Below the pieces are notes generated by a model. The model saw only the letters and a program-made list of their open reading frames with translations, ran no database searches and was not told the DNA's origin. Of a stretch of DNA of 64,000 nt, positions 19,552 through 28,300 are shown one piece after another. The translations under genes were made by a program, and so were the position numbers. The stretch spans positions 62,001 to 126,000 of the forward strand of contig JAFTFL010000018.1 in NCBI GenBank assembly GCA_017449525.1. Reading direction: 5' to 3'. The first letter of the stretch is position 1, and every line of letters begins with the position of its first letter. This DNA comes from Bacteroidales bacterium. GTDB taxonomy: Bacteria > Bacteroidota > Bacteroidia > Bacteroidales > P3.

Positions 19552-19750
19552 TTCTGCAAGCCCTCAGGCTCTGCGCCCTTCAGCCGTCGTCCGCACGCTG
19601 TAGTATCGCTCTGCCAAGACTCTTCTGATAGAGAGAATGGGCATCACCGCACCCTGAATTCAAATAGATGCACTTCCCTTATTCAGATCTAAGGAGGAGG
19701 CAGCGACGCCCACATTCATGTCAATAAATGTTCTCTCGTTTGTTATTTTG
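19498..19750 (-). ncRNA. Candidate small non-coding RNA, about 250 nt
   Basis: The minus strand holds a TACCTTTG -7 box with following CA (19757-19764) and, about 250 nt later, a strong intrinsic terminator (19498-19551). No convincing frame lies between. Several internal hairpins can be drawn: CCTTA/TAAGG, GAAT..GGG/CCC..ATTC and AGCC TGAG GGCT. A CCTCCTCCTTAG stretch lies in the 5' half. I compared it from memory with tmRNA, 4.5S RNA and RNase P RNA and saw none of their conserved cores. 6S RNA or a regulatory small RNA remains possible. It could instead be an attenuated leader of the M16 gene, but that gene has its own downstream promoter. Confidence 0.5.
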
Positions 19751-19756
19751 CGGCTG

Positions 19757-19764
19757 CAAAGGTA
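19757..19764 (-). promoter_or_regulatory. Promoter -7 box for the candidate ncRNA
   Basis: Minus-strand TACCTTTG followed by CA, with GAAAAATATGTG just upstream, the same layout as the adhesin and element promoters. Confidence 0.65.
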
Positions 19765-20063
19765 CACATATTTTTCTCTTGAGCAAAACGAATACACCCC
19801 GAATCTACCATATCGCACGCCCAAGCAGCCCACCGTCCTTTCTCAAGCCCCGCTCTGCCAAAACACCTCGCTCAGGACTTCACCTCCGCCCCACATCAAT
19901 TTCCCTTACACTCAACCCACAGCAGCCCTCCGAAACAAAAGAAATCAGTATTTTCCAGTGTAAAAGAGGGCATTCTCCTCGATCACGCGTACCCGACAGT
20001 GGCATTCAAATCCGACGGCACTATGGCTCTTGCACCAATGTTGTGTGTTTGGGACTTTTTGTA

Positions 20064-20510
20064 TACCTTTGCATGCGCTTTTCCTCTCTCGAGGCACGTT
20101 CGTCCCTCCCTTCTTCTTCCCAACCGAGTATTGCTGCGCGGGCACCCACCCTCTCTTCTCCAATTAGGCACACGGCGCACAGGGCAACCACCCTCATCGC
20201 GTAGGGCGCAGTCCTATGTCGCGTAGGAAATTTCTCCCTCCTATCAGTCAATCTTCATTCTTCCAGTACAGAACAACACAAAAATGCCGTACAGCAGAGC
20301 ATGTTTTCCCGTACGGTTTAGCGCGCCCTGCTGCACGGTTTAGCACCATGCGCCGTGCGGCACAGCCTCACAGCATGTACCCTTTCGCTCTCACCAGAGA
20401 GAGCCCACCCAACGCGGTTCTCAACGCGGCCTCACAGCGCAACTCCACGCCAACACACCCGCCCTACAGGGGCTACGCGCCCCACAGTGTAGCCTCGCCC
20501 TCTTCACAGT
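20064..20510 (+). repeat. Intergenic element A: promoter, C-rich tract, GCCGTACGGC-type palindromes
   Basis: TACCTTTG at 20064-20071 is followed by CA, a pyrimidine-rich stretch and then four palindrome copies: GCCGTACAGC (20286), CCCGTACGGT (20308), a TGCACGGTTTAGCACC copy (20332) and GCCGTGCGGCA (20352). The plus strand runs into the 3' end of the convergent DUF4293 gene, so no plus-strand gene follows. The upstream stretch 19790-20060 shows nothing else recognisable. See the five-copy family in the findings. Confidence 0.6.
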
Positions 20511-20515
20511 GCAGC

Positions 20516-20557
20516 CTAAAAGACAGGCGACGGCAGTCCGAACAGACCGCCGTCGCC
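20516..20557 (-). terminator. Intrinsic terminator of the DUF1599-DoxX-DUF4293 operon
   Basis: GGCGACGGC (20526-20534) pairs with GCCGTCGCC (20549-20557). On the minus strand the hairpin is followed by TGTCTTTTAGG. It lies 34 nt past the DUF4293 stop codon. Confidence 0.8.
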
Positions 20558-20590
20558 CTCATAGAAAATCAATAAATCACTCCAAACCCA

Positions 20591-21139
20591 TTAGCGCAGT
20601 CGGTCGGCTGCTCGCACCTTCAACTCGTCGCGCTTAATGGCACGCTGAGCGAAGAAAAGCAGCACCAACGTTACGAACGGGATGTATGTCCCAGCCGAAT
20701 AGACGGTGTGCGGCTCGTCGAGGCCCATGATACCTGTGGCAAACGTCGTGAACTCGCGGCCATACGCATCGACTGCCCAGAGAAAGAGCAGTGCCACATA
20801 GACCACATTGAGCAAAAAGCCGACCATCACCACCCGCATCTGCACAACGCGGTTGCGGTAGAGGAAGATGCTGACCAATGACACCACGCCCACTGCCAAC
20901 GCCAAGACCACGAGCGGCCACGTGTGTATATGCCCAGCCTGCTCCATCTGCACATCAAGGCCACTCTCTATCTGCTTCAGCATGTCGGGGTTGCTTTTCG
21001 GGAAGAGGTTGAGCTCGGCACTAACGACGTAGTTAGATTGCTCCGAGAGCGCGCTGTAGGTAGCTATGGGGAACATGAACATCAGCACCACGCCGACAGC
21101 GGCGAGTACCAACAGGAAAGACTGAATACGCTGTATCAT
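20591..21139 (-). CDS. DUF4293 family membrane protein
   Basis: A 182-residue protein starting MIQRIQSFLLVLAAVGV, the usual DUF4293 opening. It has four hydrophobic segments (about 6-26, 72-92, 102-122, 143-165) separated by a longer extracytoplasmic loop after the first. This family is found in Bacteroidota and has no known function. It is the last gene of a three-gene operon, 60 bp after the DoxX protein, and ends at a clear terminator. Confidence 0.85.
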   Translation of the reverse strand: MIQRIQSFLLVLAAVGVVLMFMFPIATYSALSEQSNYVVSAELNLFPKSNPDMLKQIESGLDVQMEQAGHIHTWPLVVLALAVGVVSLVSIFLYRNRVVQMRVVMVGFLLNVVYVALLFLWAVDAYGREFTTFATGIMGLDEPHTVYSAGTYIPFVTLVLLFFAQRAIKRDELKVRAADRLR

Positions 21140-21199
21140 TTGTTATGTCTTTTTGAAGTTGTATCTATGCAGGTTCGCTTCTCTCTGATGCAAACTCCC

Positions 21200-22345
21200 C
21201 TACTCTTCTTGAAAGGGGAACTCTTGTATAGCCAGGTAGTTTGCCACGCTCCATTTGCCCTCCACCACAGCATCCTTGATCAGGATAAAGCCGGGGTTGG
21301 AGCGCAACATCGTCTTGATGGCGGTGGCATCGGCGAAGTAGTATATCATCTCATCAAGTTGCGCATCGTGCAGATAAGCCTGTATCTCTTCGGGAGCAGC
21401 CGAGGTGAGCAGCACCATGTTGACCCCATGGTCCACACAGAAGGTGTGGGTGCGGCGCAGTGCCACCGTGCCCTGCTCGTCCAGCTTATCAAGATGATGT
21501 ACCGTGGCAATGAGCACATAGGAGGGCGAATTTACAATATTGAGGGAGTAATCCTCCCCGTCTGGCCCTATCATGCAGAAGCCTGATGCCTGTATCTCGT
21601 AAGGGTTAACCACGCGCGAGTCCACAAATTCCCACGCCTCACGCCACGAGCTGTCGGCATAATATGTCATCAATTCGGCCGAAGGCATCTCGACAGTCTG
21701 CCCCGTGGTCTTCTCTCTATAGGTTACGAAACTTTGCACCTGCAGGTCGTTGCCTTCGGGAATCATGCGGTTGCCCACCTTCCACGGGCGGAAATCAATA
21801 CAAGGCTCGTTCTTGATGTTGTGCAGTGCAAACAGCACCATCGCTGCCACTGCCACGAGGGTAATCAACGTGTCGCGCTCAAAGTGCTTGCGGCGCGCAT
21901 GCTTGCGGCATAGGAAAATGACCACCGTGAGCACCAGCAAAACCACATTTTTCCAAAAGGTCTGCCAGTTGGTCAGCTTGATAGCATCGCCAAAGCAGCC
22001 ACAATCCGACACCTTGTTGGTCAGTGCATCCACAAAAGTGGTGATGGTGAAGAAAACCACCATCAGCAGCAACGTCCACGCCGTGAACTTGCGCCATGCA
22101 CCCGTAATGAGCAGCACACCCACCGTGAACTCGAGCGTTACGAGTAGCACCGACAGCAGAGCAGCCAAGGGCACAGCCCACTCGAACGAGAGCCCGCCCA
22201 CACTCCATACCGTCATGTATTCCTCTATCTTGTAGGCCGTTCCCATGGGGTCGACCCCTTTTACAAAACCACTGAACACAAAGACGCATCCAACAACGAT
22301 GCGACATATCAGGGCTATAATCCTATTGGTGCGGGTGTCTTTCAT
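21200..22345 (-). CDS. DoxX/MauE-like membrane protein (BT_3928 family)
   Basis: A 381-residue protein. The first 160 residues carry four transmembrane segments with the DoxX/MauE-type core (VFVFSGFVKGVDPMGTAYK, SDCGCFGDAIKLTNWQTF), and SDCGCFGD contains a CxC pair. After a further TM segment near residue 165-180 the C-terminal 200 residues form a thioredoxin-like extracytoplasmic domain (PSYVLIATVHHLDKL, FILIKDAVVEGKWS) that lacks a CxxC pair. MauE-like proteins help form disulfides; here the role is inferred only from fold. Homologues in Bacteroides sit in the same operon with DUF1599. Confidence 0.75.
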   Translation of the reverse strand: MKDTRTNRIIALICRIVVGCVFVFSGFVKGVDPMGTAYKIEEYMTVWSVGGLSFEWAVPLAALLSVLLVTLEFTVGVLLITGAWRKFTAWTLLLMVVFFTITTFVDALTNKVSDCGCFGDAIKLTNWQTFWKNVVLLVLTVVIFLCRKHARRKHFERDTLITLVAVAAMVLFALHNIKNEPCIDFRPWKVGNRMIPEGNDLQVQSFVTYREKTTGQTVEMPSAELMTYYADSSWREAWEFVDSRVVNPYEIQASGFCMIGPDGEDYSLNIVNSPSYVLIATVHHLDKLDEQGTVALRRTHTFCVDHGVNMVLLTSAAPEEIQAYLHDAQLDEMIYYFADATAIKTMLRSNPGFILIKDAVVEGKWSVANYLAIQEFPFQEE

Positions 22346-22358
22346 GTCGATTCGTAGC

Positions 22359-22380
22359 GTATAGGTATAATAATAGGTGA
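22359..22380 (-). promoter_or_regulatory. AT-rich ACCTATTATTATACCTATA leader motif upstream of the DoxX gene
   Basis: Minus-strand TCACCTATTATTATACCTATAC, partly overlapping the 3' end of the DUF1599 gene region and ending 14 nt before the start. A tandem ACCTAT half-site version of the recurrent motif. Confidence 0.35.
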
Positions 22381-22385
22381 AAAGT

Positions 22386-22955
22386 CTATTGCGCAGCCTC
22401 AGACTGCGAGGCCTCTTCGAGCCGTATCAGGCAGAAGAAAGCGTAGTTCATTATATCTGCATAACCGCCCTCTACCCCCTCGGACACTTCAGTATGGCCG
22501 TCGTTATCCTCTATCTGCTTGATGCGAAGTAGTTTCATCAGAATAAGGTCTACCATAGAGCTGACACGCATCTGCCGCCATGCTTCGCCATAATCGTGGT
22601 TCTTGTTGCGCATCAAGCGCGTGGTAGCTTCCACATGCTTGTCATAAAGATGCATGCACCGGTCGGGGTCGAGGTTCATCTCCGCACAACCGTCGCGAAG
22701 CAGCTCGGCTTGCATCAAAGCAATAGCAGCGTAGTTCACCATGGCCAAAAACTCCTGTTCCACAGCATCGCCTACGCGGTTCTCACCGCTCTCTTCGATA
22801 CTGCGCACACGGTTGGCCTTAATGAAAATTTGGTCGGTTAAAGAAGGAAGTCTGAGTATGCGCCATGCAGTGCCGTAATCACGGGTCTTCTTCTCGAACA
22901 ATGCCCTGCAACGGCTTGCTACCGCAGCAAATTCGGCATCAGTGGTGGTGGTCAT
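22386..22955 (-). CDS. DUF1599 domain protein (internal duplication)
   Basis: A 189-residue protein from the ATG at 22955 (MTTTTDAEF). A longer frame to 22982 adds nine unconvincing residues. It contains two tandem copies of one helical unit: KTRDYGTAWRILRLPSLTDQ near residue 25 and KNHDYGEAWRQMRVSSMVDL near residue 120. The first copy continues KANRVRSIEE and the second KLLRIKQIED. The family is confined to Bacteroidota and relatives and has a MazG-like all-alpha look, but no function is established. First gene of the operon. Confidence 0.85.
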   Translation of the reverse strand: MTTTTDAEFAAVASRCRALFEKKTRDYGTAWRILRLPSLTDQIFIKANRVRSIEESGENRVGDAVEQEFLAMVNYAAIALMQAELLRDGCAEMNLDPDRCMHLYDKHVEATTRLMRNKNHDYGEAWRQMRVSSMVDLILMKLLRIKQIEDNDGHTEVSEGVEGGYADIMNYAFFCLIRLEEASQSEAAQ

Positions 22956-23007
22956 GCTAATATTTTTTCTCTTGATACACAATTAATCCCCACTCTGTTC
23001 GTTTCGC

Positions 23008-23898
23008 ATGGGTATGAACAAAGGTACAACTTTTTCCTCATTTACACTGCGATGTGGTGAAAAATTGGCTACATTTGACCGTCCCGCAGTGATGGGCATA
23101 CTCAATATTACACCGGACTCATTCTTTGACGGCGGCCGCTACCGCACCGACGAACAGATAATAGCCCGCGCCACCACCATGCTACAGGAGGGAGCCGACA
23201 TCATCGACATCGGTGCCGTCAGCTCGCGCCCAGGTGCCACCCTGCTGCCGCCCGACGAGGAGGCTGCACGCTTGGTGCCAGCAGTCAAGTTGCTGCGGCG
23301 GCATTTTCCACAGGTGCTCATCAGCGTTGACACCTGCTTTGCCCTACCTGCACGTCAGGCTATCGAGGCTGGAGCCAACATCGTCAACGACATTTCCGGC
23401 GGAGCCTTCGACAAGCAGATGTTCGCCACCGTGGCCGAACTGCAGGTGCCCTATATTCTAATGCACACCACCACAACGCCCGACCACATGCAGGACAACC
23501 CCCACTACGATGACGTGGTGGAGTCCGTGGCTCAATATCTCTCGGAGCGGCTGCACCAGTTGCGCTTGATGGGGGTGGCAGATGTCATTATAGACCCAGG
23601 CTTCGGCTTCGGCAAAACCCTTGAACACAACTACCAGCTCTACGCAGCCCTGCCCGAGCTGGTCAGCCTCTTCCCCGACACACCGCTACTGGTGGGCATA
23701 TCGCGCAAGTCCATGGTATATCGCCTCTGCGACTGCACCCCAGGCGAGGCACTGCAAGGCACCACCGTGCTCCACGCGTTGGCTGTGGCCGCCGGTGCCG
23801 CCCTGCTGCGCGTCCACGACGTGAAGCCTGCGGTCGACTTGGTGAACCGCTTCTACCCACAAACTCCACACGCCGAAACTCCTCAGACCGCTCGATAA
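23008..23898 (+). CDS. folP: Dihydropteroate synthase
   Basis: A 296-residue TIM-barrel enzyme with both family signatures: GILNITPDSFFDGGRY (pterin-binding) and GADIIDIGAVSSRPGA. Further markers are NIVNDISGG, DPGFGFGKTLEHNY and VGISRKSMVYRL. It condenses 6-hydroxymethyl-dihydropterin pyrophosphate with p-aminobenzoate in folate synthesis and is the sulfonamide target. A start at 23014 is also possible. The minus-strand promoter of the DUF1599 operon lies inside the first codons. cdaA follows after 39 bp, the usual Bacteroidota pairing. Confidence 0.94.
   Translation: MGMNKGTTFSSFTLRCGEKLATFDRPAVMGILNITPDSFFDGGRYRTDEQIIARATTMLQEGADIIDIGAVSSRPGATLLPPDEEAARLVPAVKLLRRHFPQVLISVDTCFALPARQAIEAGANIVNDISGGAFDKQMFATVAELQVPYILMHTTTTPDHMQDNPHYDDVVESVAQYLSERLHQLRLMGVADVIIDPGFGFGKTLEHNYQLYAALPELVSLFPDTPLLVGISRKSMVYRLCDCTPGEALQGTTVLHALAVAAGAALLRVHDVKPAVDLVNRFYPQTPHAETPQTAR
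23019..23026 (-). promoter_or_regulatory. Promoter -7 box for the DUF1599 operon, inside folP
   Basis: Minus-strand TACCTTTG with GGAAAAAGTTG upstream. It overlaps codons 4-7 of folP on the opposite strand and implies transcription starting near 23010. Confidence 0.55.
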
Positions 23899-23937
23899 CC
23901 ACTCCCTACACTACCGACAAACAACCACCGACGCACC

Positions 23938-24735
23938 GTGTTACCACTCGCCATTCAGGGGCTTCCTCACATCGTCTTCACAGACATATTGGATATTCTC
24001 TTCGTCTCCTTCCTCGTCTACGAGGTGTATCGATTGATGCGCGGCACCGACGTGATGCGCATCTTCTGGGGCATCCTCATCATTGTTGCCATCTGGCTAC
24101 TCACCTCGCTGCTGCACATGCGTATTTCGTCCGAGATACTGCGGCAGGTGGTGTCCGTGGGATTGGTGGCCATCATCGTAGTGTTCCAACCCGAGATACG
24201 CAGGCTGCTGCTCCTTGTGGGCACCAAAACCACCATGGCAGGCGACACGACAGCACGTCGCTTCCGCTTGTTTAAAAAGGGGATAGCCAACGCTCAGCGC
24301 ACCAATTTCGAACCCTATATACAGGCCTGTATGCACATGTCGCAGTCCTGCACTGGTGCGCTCATCATCTTTGCTCGCCAGAACGACATCAGCGACATCC
24401 TCTCATCGGGTGAGCCCTTAGAGGCCATCGCCTCGTCGGCTCTTATTGAGAATATCTTCTTCAAGAATACGCCGCTGCACGACGGCGCGCTCGTTGTGCG
24501 GGGCAACAAACTACTGGCTGCACGCTGCATCCTGCCAGTATCGTCGAACCACAGCATCGACCCCAACCTCGGCCTACGGCACCGTTCCGCCATTGGCGCC
24601 ACAGAGCAGAGCGACGTGGTGGCCGTCATCGTGTCGGAAGAGACTGGGGCAATCTCCTATGCCGAGGCCGGCGTGATACACCACAATGTGTCGCCCGTAG
24701 AACTGCGACGCTTCCTCGAGGAGACCATAGGCTGA
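23938..24735 (+). CDS. cdaA: Diadenylate cyclase CdaA
   Basis: A 265-residue membrane enzyme starting with GTG. Three transmembrane segments (about 13-28, 36-56, 62-82) precede the DAC domain, with catalytic motifs HDGALV (DGA) and LGLRHRSAIG (RHR). It makes cyclic di-AMP from two ATP, a second messenger for osmotic and cell-wall homeostasis. The usual Gram-positive partners CdaR and GlmM are not adjacent; glmM lies elsewhere in the window. Located 39 bp after folP, probably cotranscribed. Confidence 0.93.
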   Translation: MLPLAIQGLPHIVFTDILDILFVSFLVYEVYRLMRGTDVMRIFWGILIIVAIWLLTSLLHMRISSEILRQVVSVGLVAIIVVFQPEIRRLLLLVGTKTTMAGDTTARRFRLFKKGIANAQRTNFEPYIQACMHMSQSCTGALIIFARQNDISDILSSGEPLEAIASSALIENIFFKNTPLHDGALVVRGNKLLAARCILPVSSNHSIDPNLGLRHRSAIGATEQSDVVAVIVSEETGAISYAEAGVIHHNVSPVELRRFLEETIG

Positions 24736-25287
24736 CGACCTACCACCACCGAGGCGCGCTCCTTACCTCCTTTTGATGCGCACCTACCACCACCGAAGCG
24801 CATTCCATCCAACCATTTTACGTACACCTGCAGCTACCACGGAGTTCTCGCCTCATCTTTTTGACGTGCATCTGCTGTCGGCACGGCATTCTCTCTCCAC
24901 TCATTCCGCACAGCGGAAGGCGCTCCTTGCTGGTTGCATGCTTCGGGGGATACCCTTGTCTCCACCGAAAATCCACCTTCGGAGGCTGAAGAGTTTTCGA
25001 CGCATCGTTCCGCTGAAGTTGAGACTACACCTATAATATATATAGCAAGTCATCCTCAAATATGTCTTAGGCCATCCTATAATATAATCGTAGAATCTCC
25101 TATGATTGGTCTTGGACTATCCTTTTTATTATAGGTAGTCCTGCTATAGGGCAACGTCTGCACCACCCGAGGCCATAATACTACGGAGCTGGTTTCGCTC
25201 CCCAACCGCATACATGTGGCGTTCACAGCGGGCATGGAGTGGAAAGCCTGCCGAAACGGCTCGGCTGTCTCAGCCTTCGAACAAACA
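24736..25287. other. Intergenic region with degenerate short repeats
   Basis: No convincing gene. A near-perfect 19-bp direct repeat (CCTACCACCACCGARGCGC) occurs at 24739 and 24783. Small hairpins are present (TTCCGC ACA GCGGAA; CGAAAA...TTTTCG near 24965-25000). Between 25027 and 25145 several CCTATAATATA-like stretches occur in both orientations. The region separates the 3' ends of cdaA and the adhesin gene. Confidence 0.5.
25027..25045 (+). repeat. ACACCTATAATATATATAG motif copy without a following gene
   Basis: Same sequence type as the leader motifs upstream of yebC and other genes, but here between two gene 3' ends. Degenerate neighbours follow up to about 25145. Confidence 0.4.
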
Positions 25288-25319
25288 GAGTGGGCTGTCC
25301 ACTTACGGACAGCCCACTC
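25288..25319 (-). terminator. Hairpin terminator of the giant adhesin gene
   Basis: A perfect 13-bp inverted repeat (GAGTGGGCTGTCC at 25288-25300, complement 25307-25319) with a 6-nt loop. On the minus strand TGTTTGTTCG follows. It lies about 65 nt past the adhesin stop codon. Confidence 0.85.
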
Positions 25320-25383
25320 CCACTAAACAAGAAACCATAAAAATCCGGCAGGAGACACCGCAGTGCCTCCTGTCGGAGTGAGA

Positions 25384-28300
25384 CTACCTGACGATAAGTT
25401 TCCTTACCACGTCAAGTTTTTCGCCCTTGATGCGTACGAAGTATGCACCGGCGGAGAGGTTGTCAAGATTGAGCGTCTTGGCGCAGTCGCCCGAGCAATC
25501 CAGCGTGGTGAGGCTTACGCGTGCACCGTTGATGTTGACCACTTCCACACTCACCTGTCCGGCAATGCCGTTGATGCTTACAGTAGTGGTTCCATGTGCT
25601 GGATTAGGATAGAGGGTCACGTTGGCCATGTCGGCATCGTCAATAGAGGCAACGGCCGTGAGCTGAACGGGGTTGTCCCACATACTGATGTACTCACCGC
25701 AGAGGGCACGTACGTAGAAGTGGTACTGCTCGTCAGCCTCGAGGTCTTCAACGACCCACAGTGCTTCCTCAACCGTGTCTTGGAAGATGTGAGCACCCTC
25801 TATATAGCCAGCATAACCGTATTCCACCAACCAGCGTCCGGTGTTGTTGCTACCAGGAGTCCAGGTGATGGTGGCAGTGGTGGTGTTGATGGTACCTTGG
25901 AGGTTGGTAACAGGCTGGCACACCTCAGCAGTGAACTGCGTTGTGTCGGAGAAGTCGCTCCGTATAGCTCCGTAGAGACCGCAGACAGTGCGGATGGCCA
26001 CATGGTATTCTACACCCGATACCAGACCGCCCACAGTAACGCTGGTGGTCGTGGTCGTGAAGGTACTGTCGTAGTTGGCCGTGTTCCACACATGCACCTC
26101 GTAGGAGGCAGCATTCTCGGCGGCTGTCCAGCTGATGTCAGCAGTGCTGAAGGAGGCATCAATGCTGAGCGAGTCGATGTCGACCGGTTCGCAAGGCAAG
26201 TCTACAGTCGTGAACAGACGGGTGCTCCAATCGGAAGCTGAAGTGCTATCGCATACGCGACGTACACGCACTGCGTAGTCGGTCATCGGCTCAAGGCGTT
26301 CCACCATGTATCTGGTGCCGCTCACAATAGTGTCGGCCGTCCAGTCAAGGTCGGTTACGCGCTTGTGCTCCACTTCGTAGTTGCCTGTTTCGGAACCCCA
26401 AGTCAGCAGAGCAGTTTCTGCCGTAACAGTGTCCACTACCACGGCGGGTTCACTGCAGAACAACTCGCAAGACACCAAGCGCATATCGGGACGCAGATTC
26501 AGATAGCCCTTCGTACCTCCGAAGCCTGTAAGACTAAATGGATTCGGATTTTCGCTGTCGCTGTAGCCGTAGATAGACTTATAGCCCGTGGTGGAGTGTG
26601 TGCGGCGGTTGCCGTCGGAAACATACGAACCGTTGTCGCGATCCACCACCACGATAACATTGCTATGGCCATCCCACTGGAACGGACGGTCGAAGCGCAC
26701 CACGCGCCAACCCTCCGATGTCCAATTCATCGTACCGCTGTAGACCAACGTGAAGTTGGCTGAAGTATCCACATTCACGAAGTCTGAAGAGCTGCTAAAT
26801 ACGGACTTAGTCGTATTGCCGAGGAAGATGCGGCAGTTGTTAGCATGTGTACCACCCGTGGCAGAGGTCGGATAGAAGGCGTAGTGGGTTATGGGGTTCA
26901 ACCCTACCTGTGCCATCTCAATGCTGTCAATGATAACCTCGCTGATACTGTAGTTGTAGTAGGTATACACAGGTACATACTGGCTGGTAGCTTGCGTACC
27001 AGTGAGCGAGGTATTCACCTCACCACTGCCATCGCATGCACCACTGAGCACCGAACCCATTGTCCAGTCAGCTGTGTCGCCACCCGAGCAGATAGGACGC
27101 ACATAGACGTCGTAGTAGGTGAGCGGTTGAGCAGAGAACACCGTTGGATGCGATGTGACTGTCATCATCGTACCCGTACCACGGGTGAAGCCTTGGCGGC
27201 CGTATTCTATCTGCCACATCGTAGCTGGCGTGCGGTCGGTCCAGTTGACGGAAACTGACGAGCCTGTAGTGTTGCTGTCGGCGTAGATGTTGCGCACTGG
27301 TGCACAGGTCGGCATGGGGCGTACCACCACGTCGTCGATGGGCACCGTACAGTAATCATACACTGTTGTGCCGCTGACGTACAGGTTGTAGAAAGCTATG
27401 TGGCGAGCCATACCTTGATAGGTGCTGAGGTAAACTGTCGAATGCTTACGACCTGTTGAGCTGTAACGCAAGGTGTCAATCGGCGTGAACGAGGCAGAGA
27501 AGCCTGGTGTAGTACTGTCCACCACACCCACGATGAGCCAGTAGTTGATGCTGCTCACATAGTGGCTGAACTCTACCATGTAGTTGCCAGCAGCCATCGG
27601 CAGTTCGGGCATTGCCAACACGGTGTTACCGTACATGTACATGCATGCATTGCCCGATGTAGCATAGCTGCTGTTGCCACGGTAAATCTGCGTTTGATAG
27701 TTAGGTGTAAGGTAGGTGGCGTTGGAGGTTCTCATCTCATAAGCCCAGCATGGAGGCAGTTTGTGTGTGTAGGTGGAAGCGGGCAGCACGCCGAGGTCGA
27801 ACGTTTCGGTGTCGCCTATGGTCAGTTGGCTGCAAGCCGTGGTGAAGTAGACCGGGCCTTCGGCATACGAAGTGTCGTGGGTCGAAGCGCACACAGAGTA
27901 GACGCGAGCCATGTAGAGCGTACGTGGCGAGAGACCTGTGATGCCCATCATGCCGCCTACAGCCAGCACGCGAGAGCAGAGGCTGTCCACCTTCGGATAA
28001 TGAGCAGGACCGTACTCAACGATGTAGGTCGAAGCACCCGAAGCGGTTGTCCACTGCAGGTTGGCACTGTTGGATGTAACCACGTCGACCGTCAAGTTGG
28101 AGGGCGCACCGCAACCGATAGGCTCTACCACGAGGTTGTCAATGTAGTTATATCCCATACCGTTTGGCACGTAGAAGGCAATGCGGCCAGCGCCTGAGTA
28201 GTTGGCAAAGCTGACGGTACGCGAATGCATCAGGGCGCTGTCGCCTGCGCGCAGCGTATCCACAGCCTGGAAAGTCATGATAGAGTTCTCATCTTCCACC

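Noticed and set aside
19498..19750. Candidate RNA as tmRNA, RNase P RNA or 4.5S RNA
   Set aside because: I saw none of the conserved core sequences of those RNAs, so it was left as an unnamed ncRNA.
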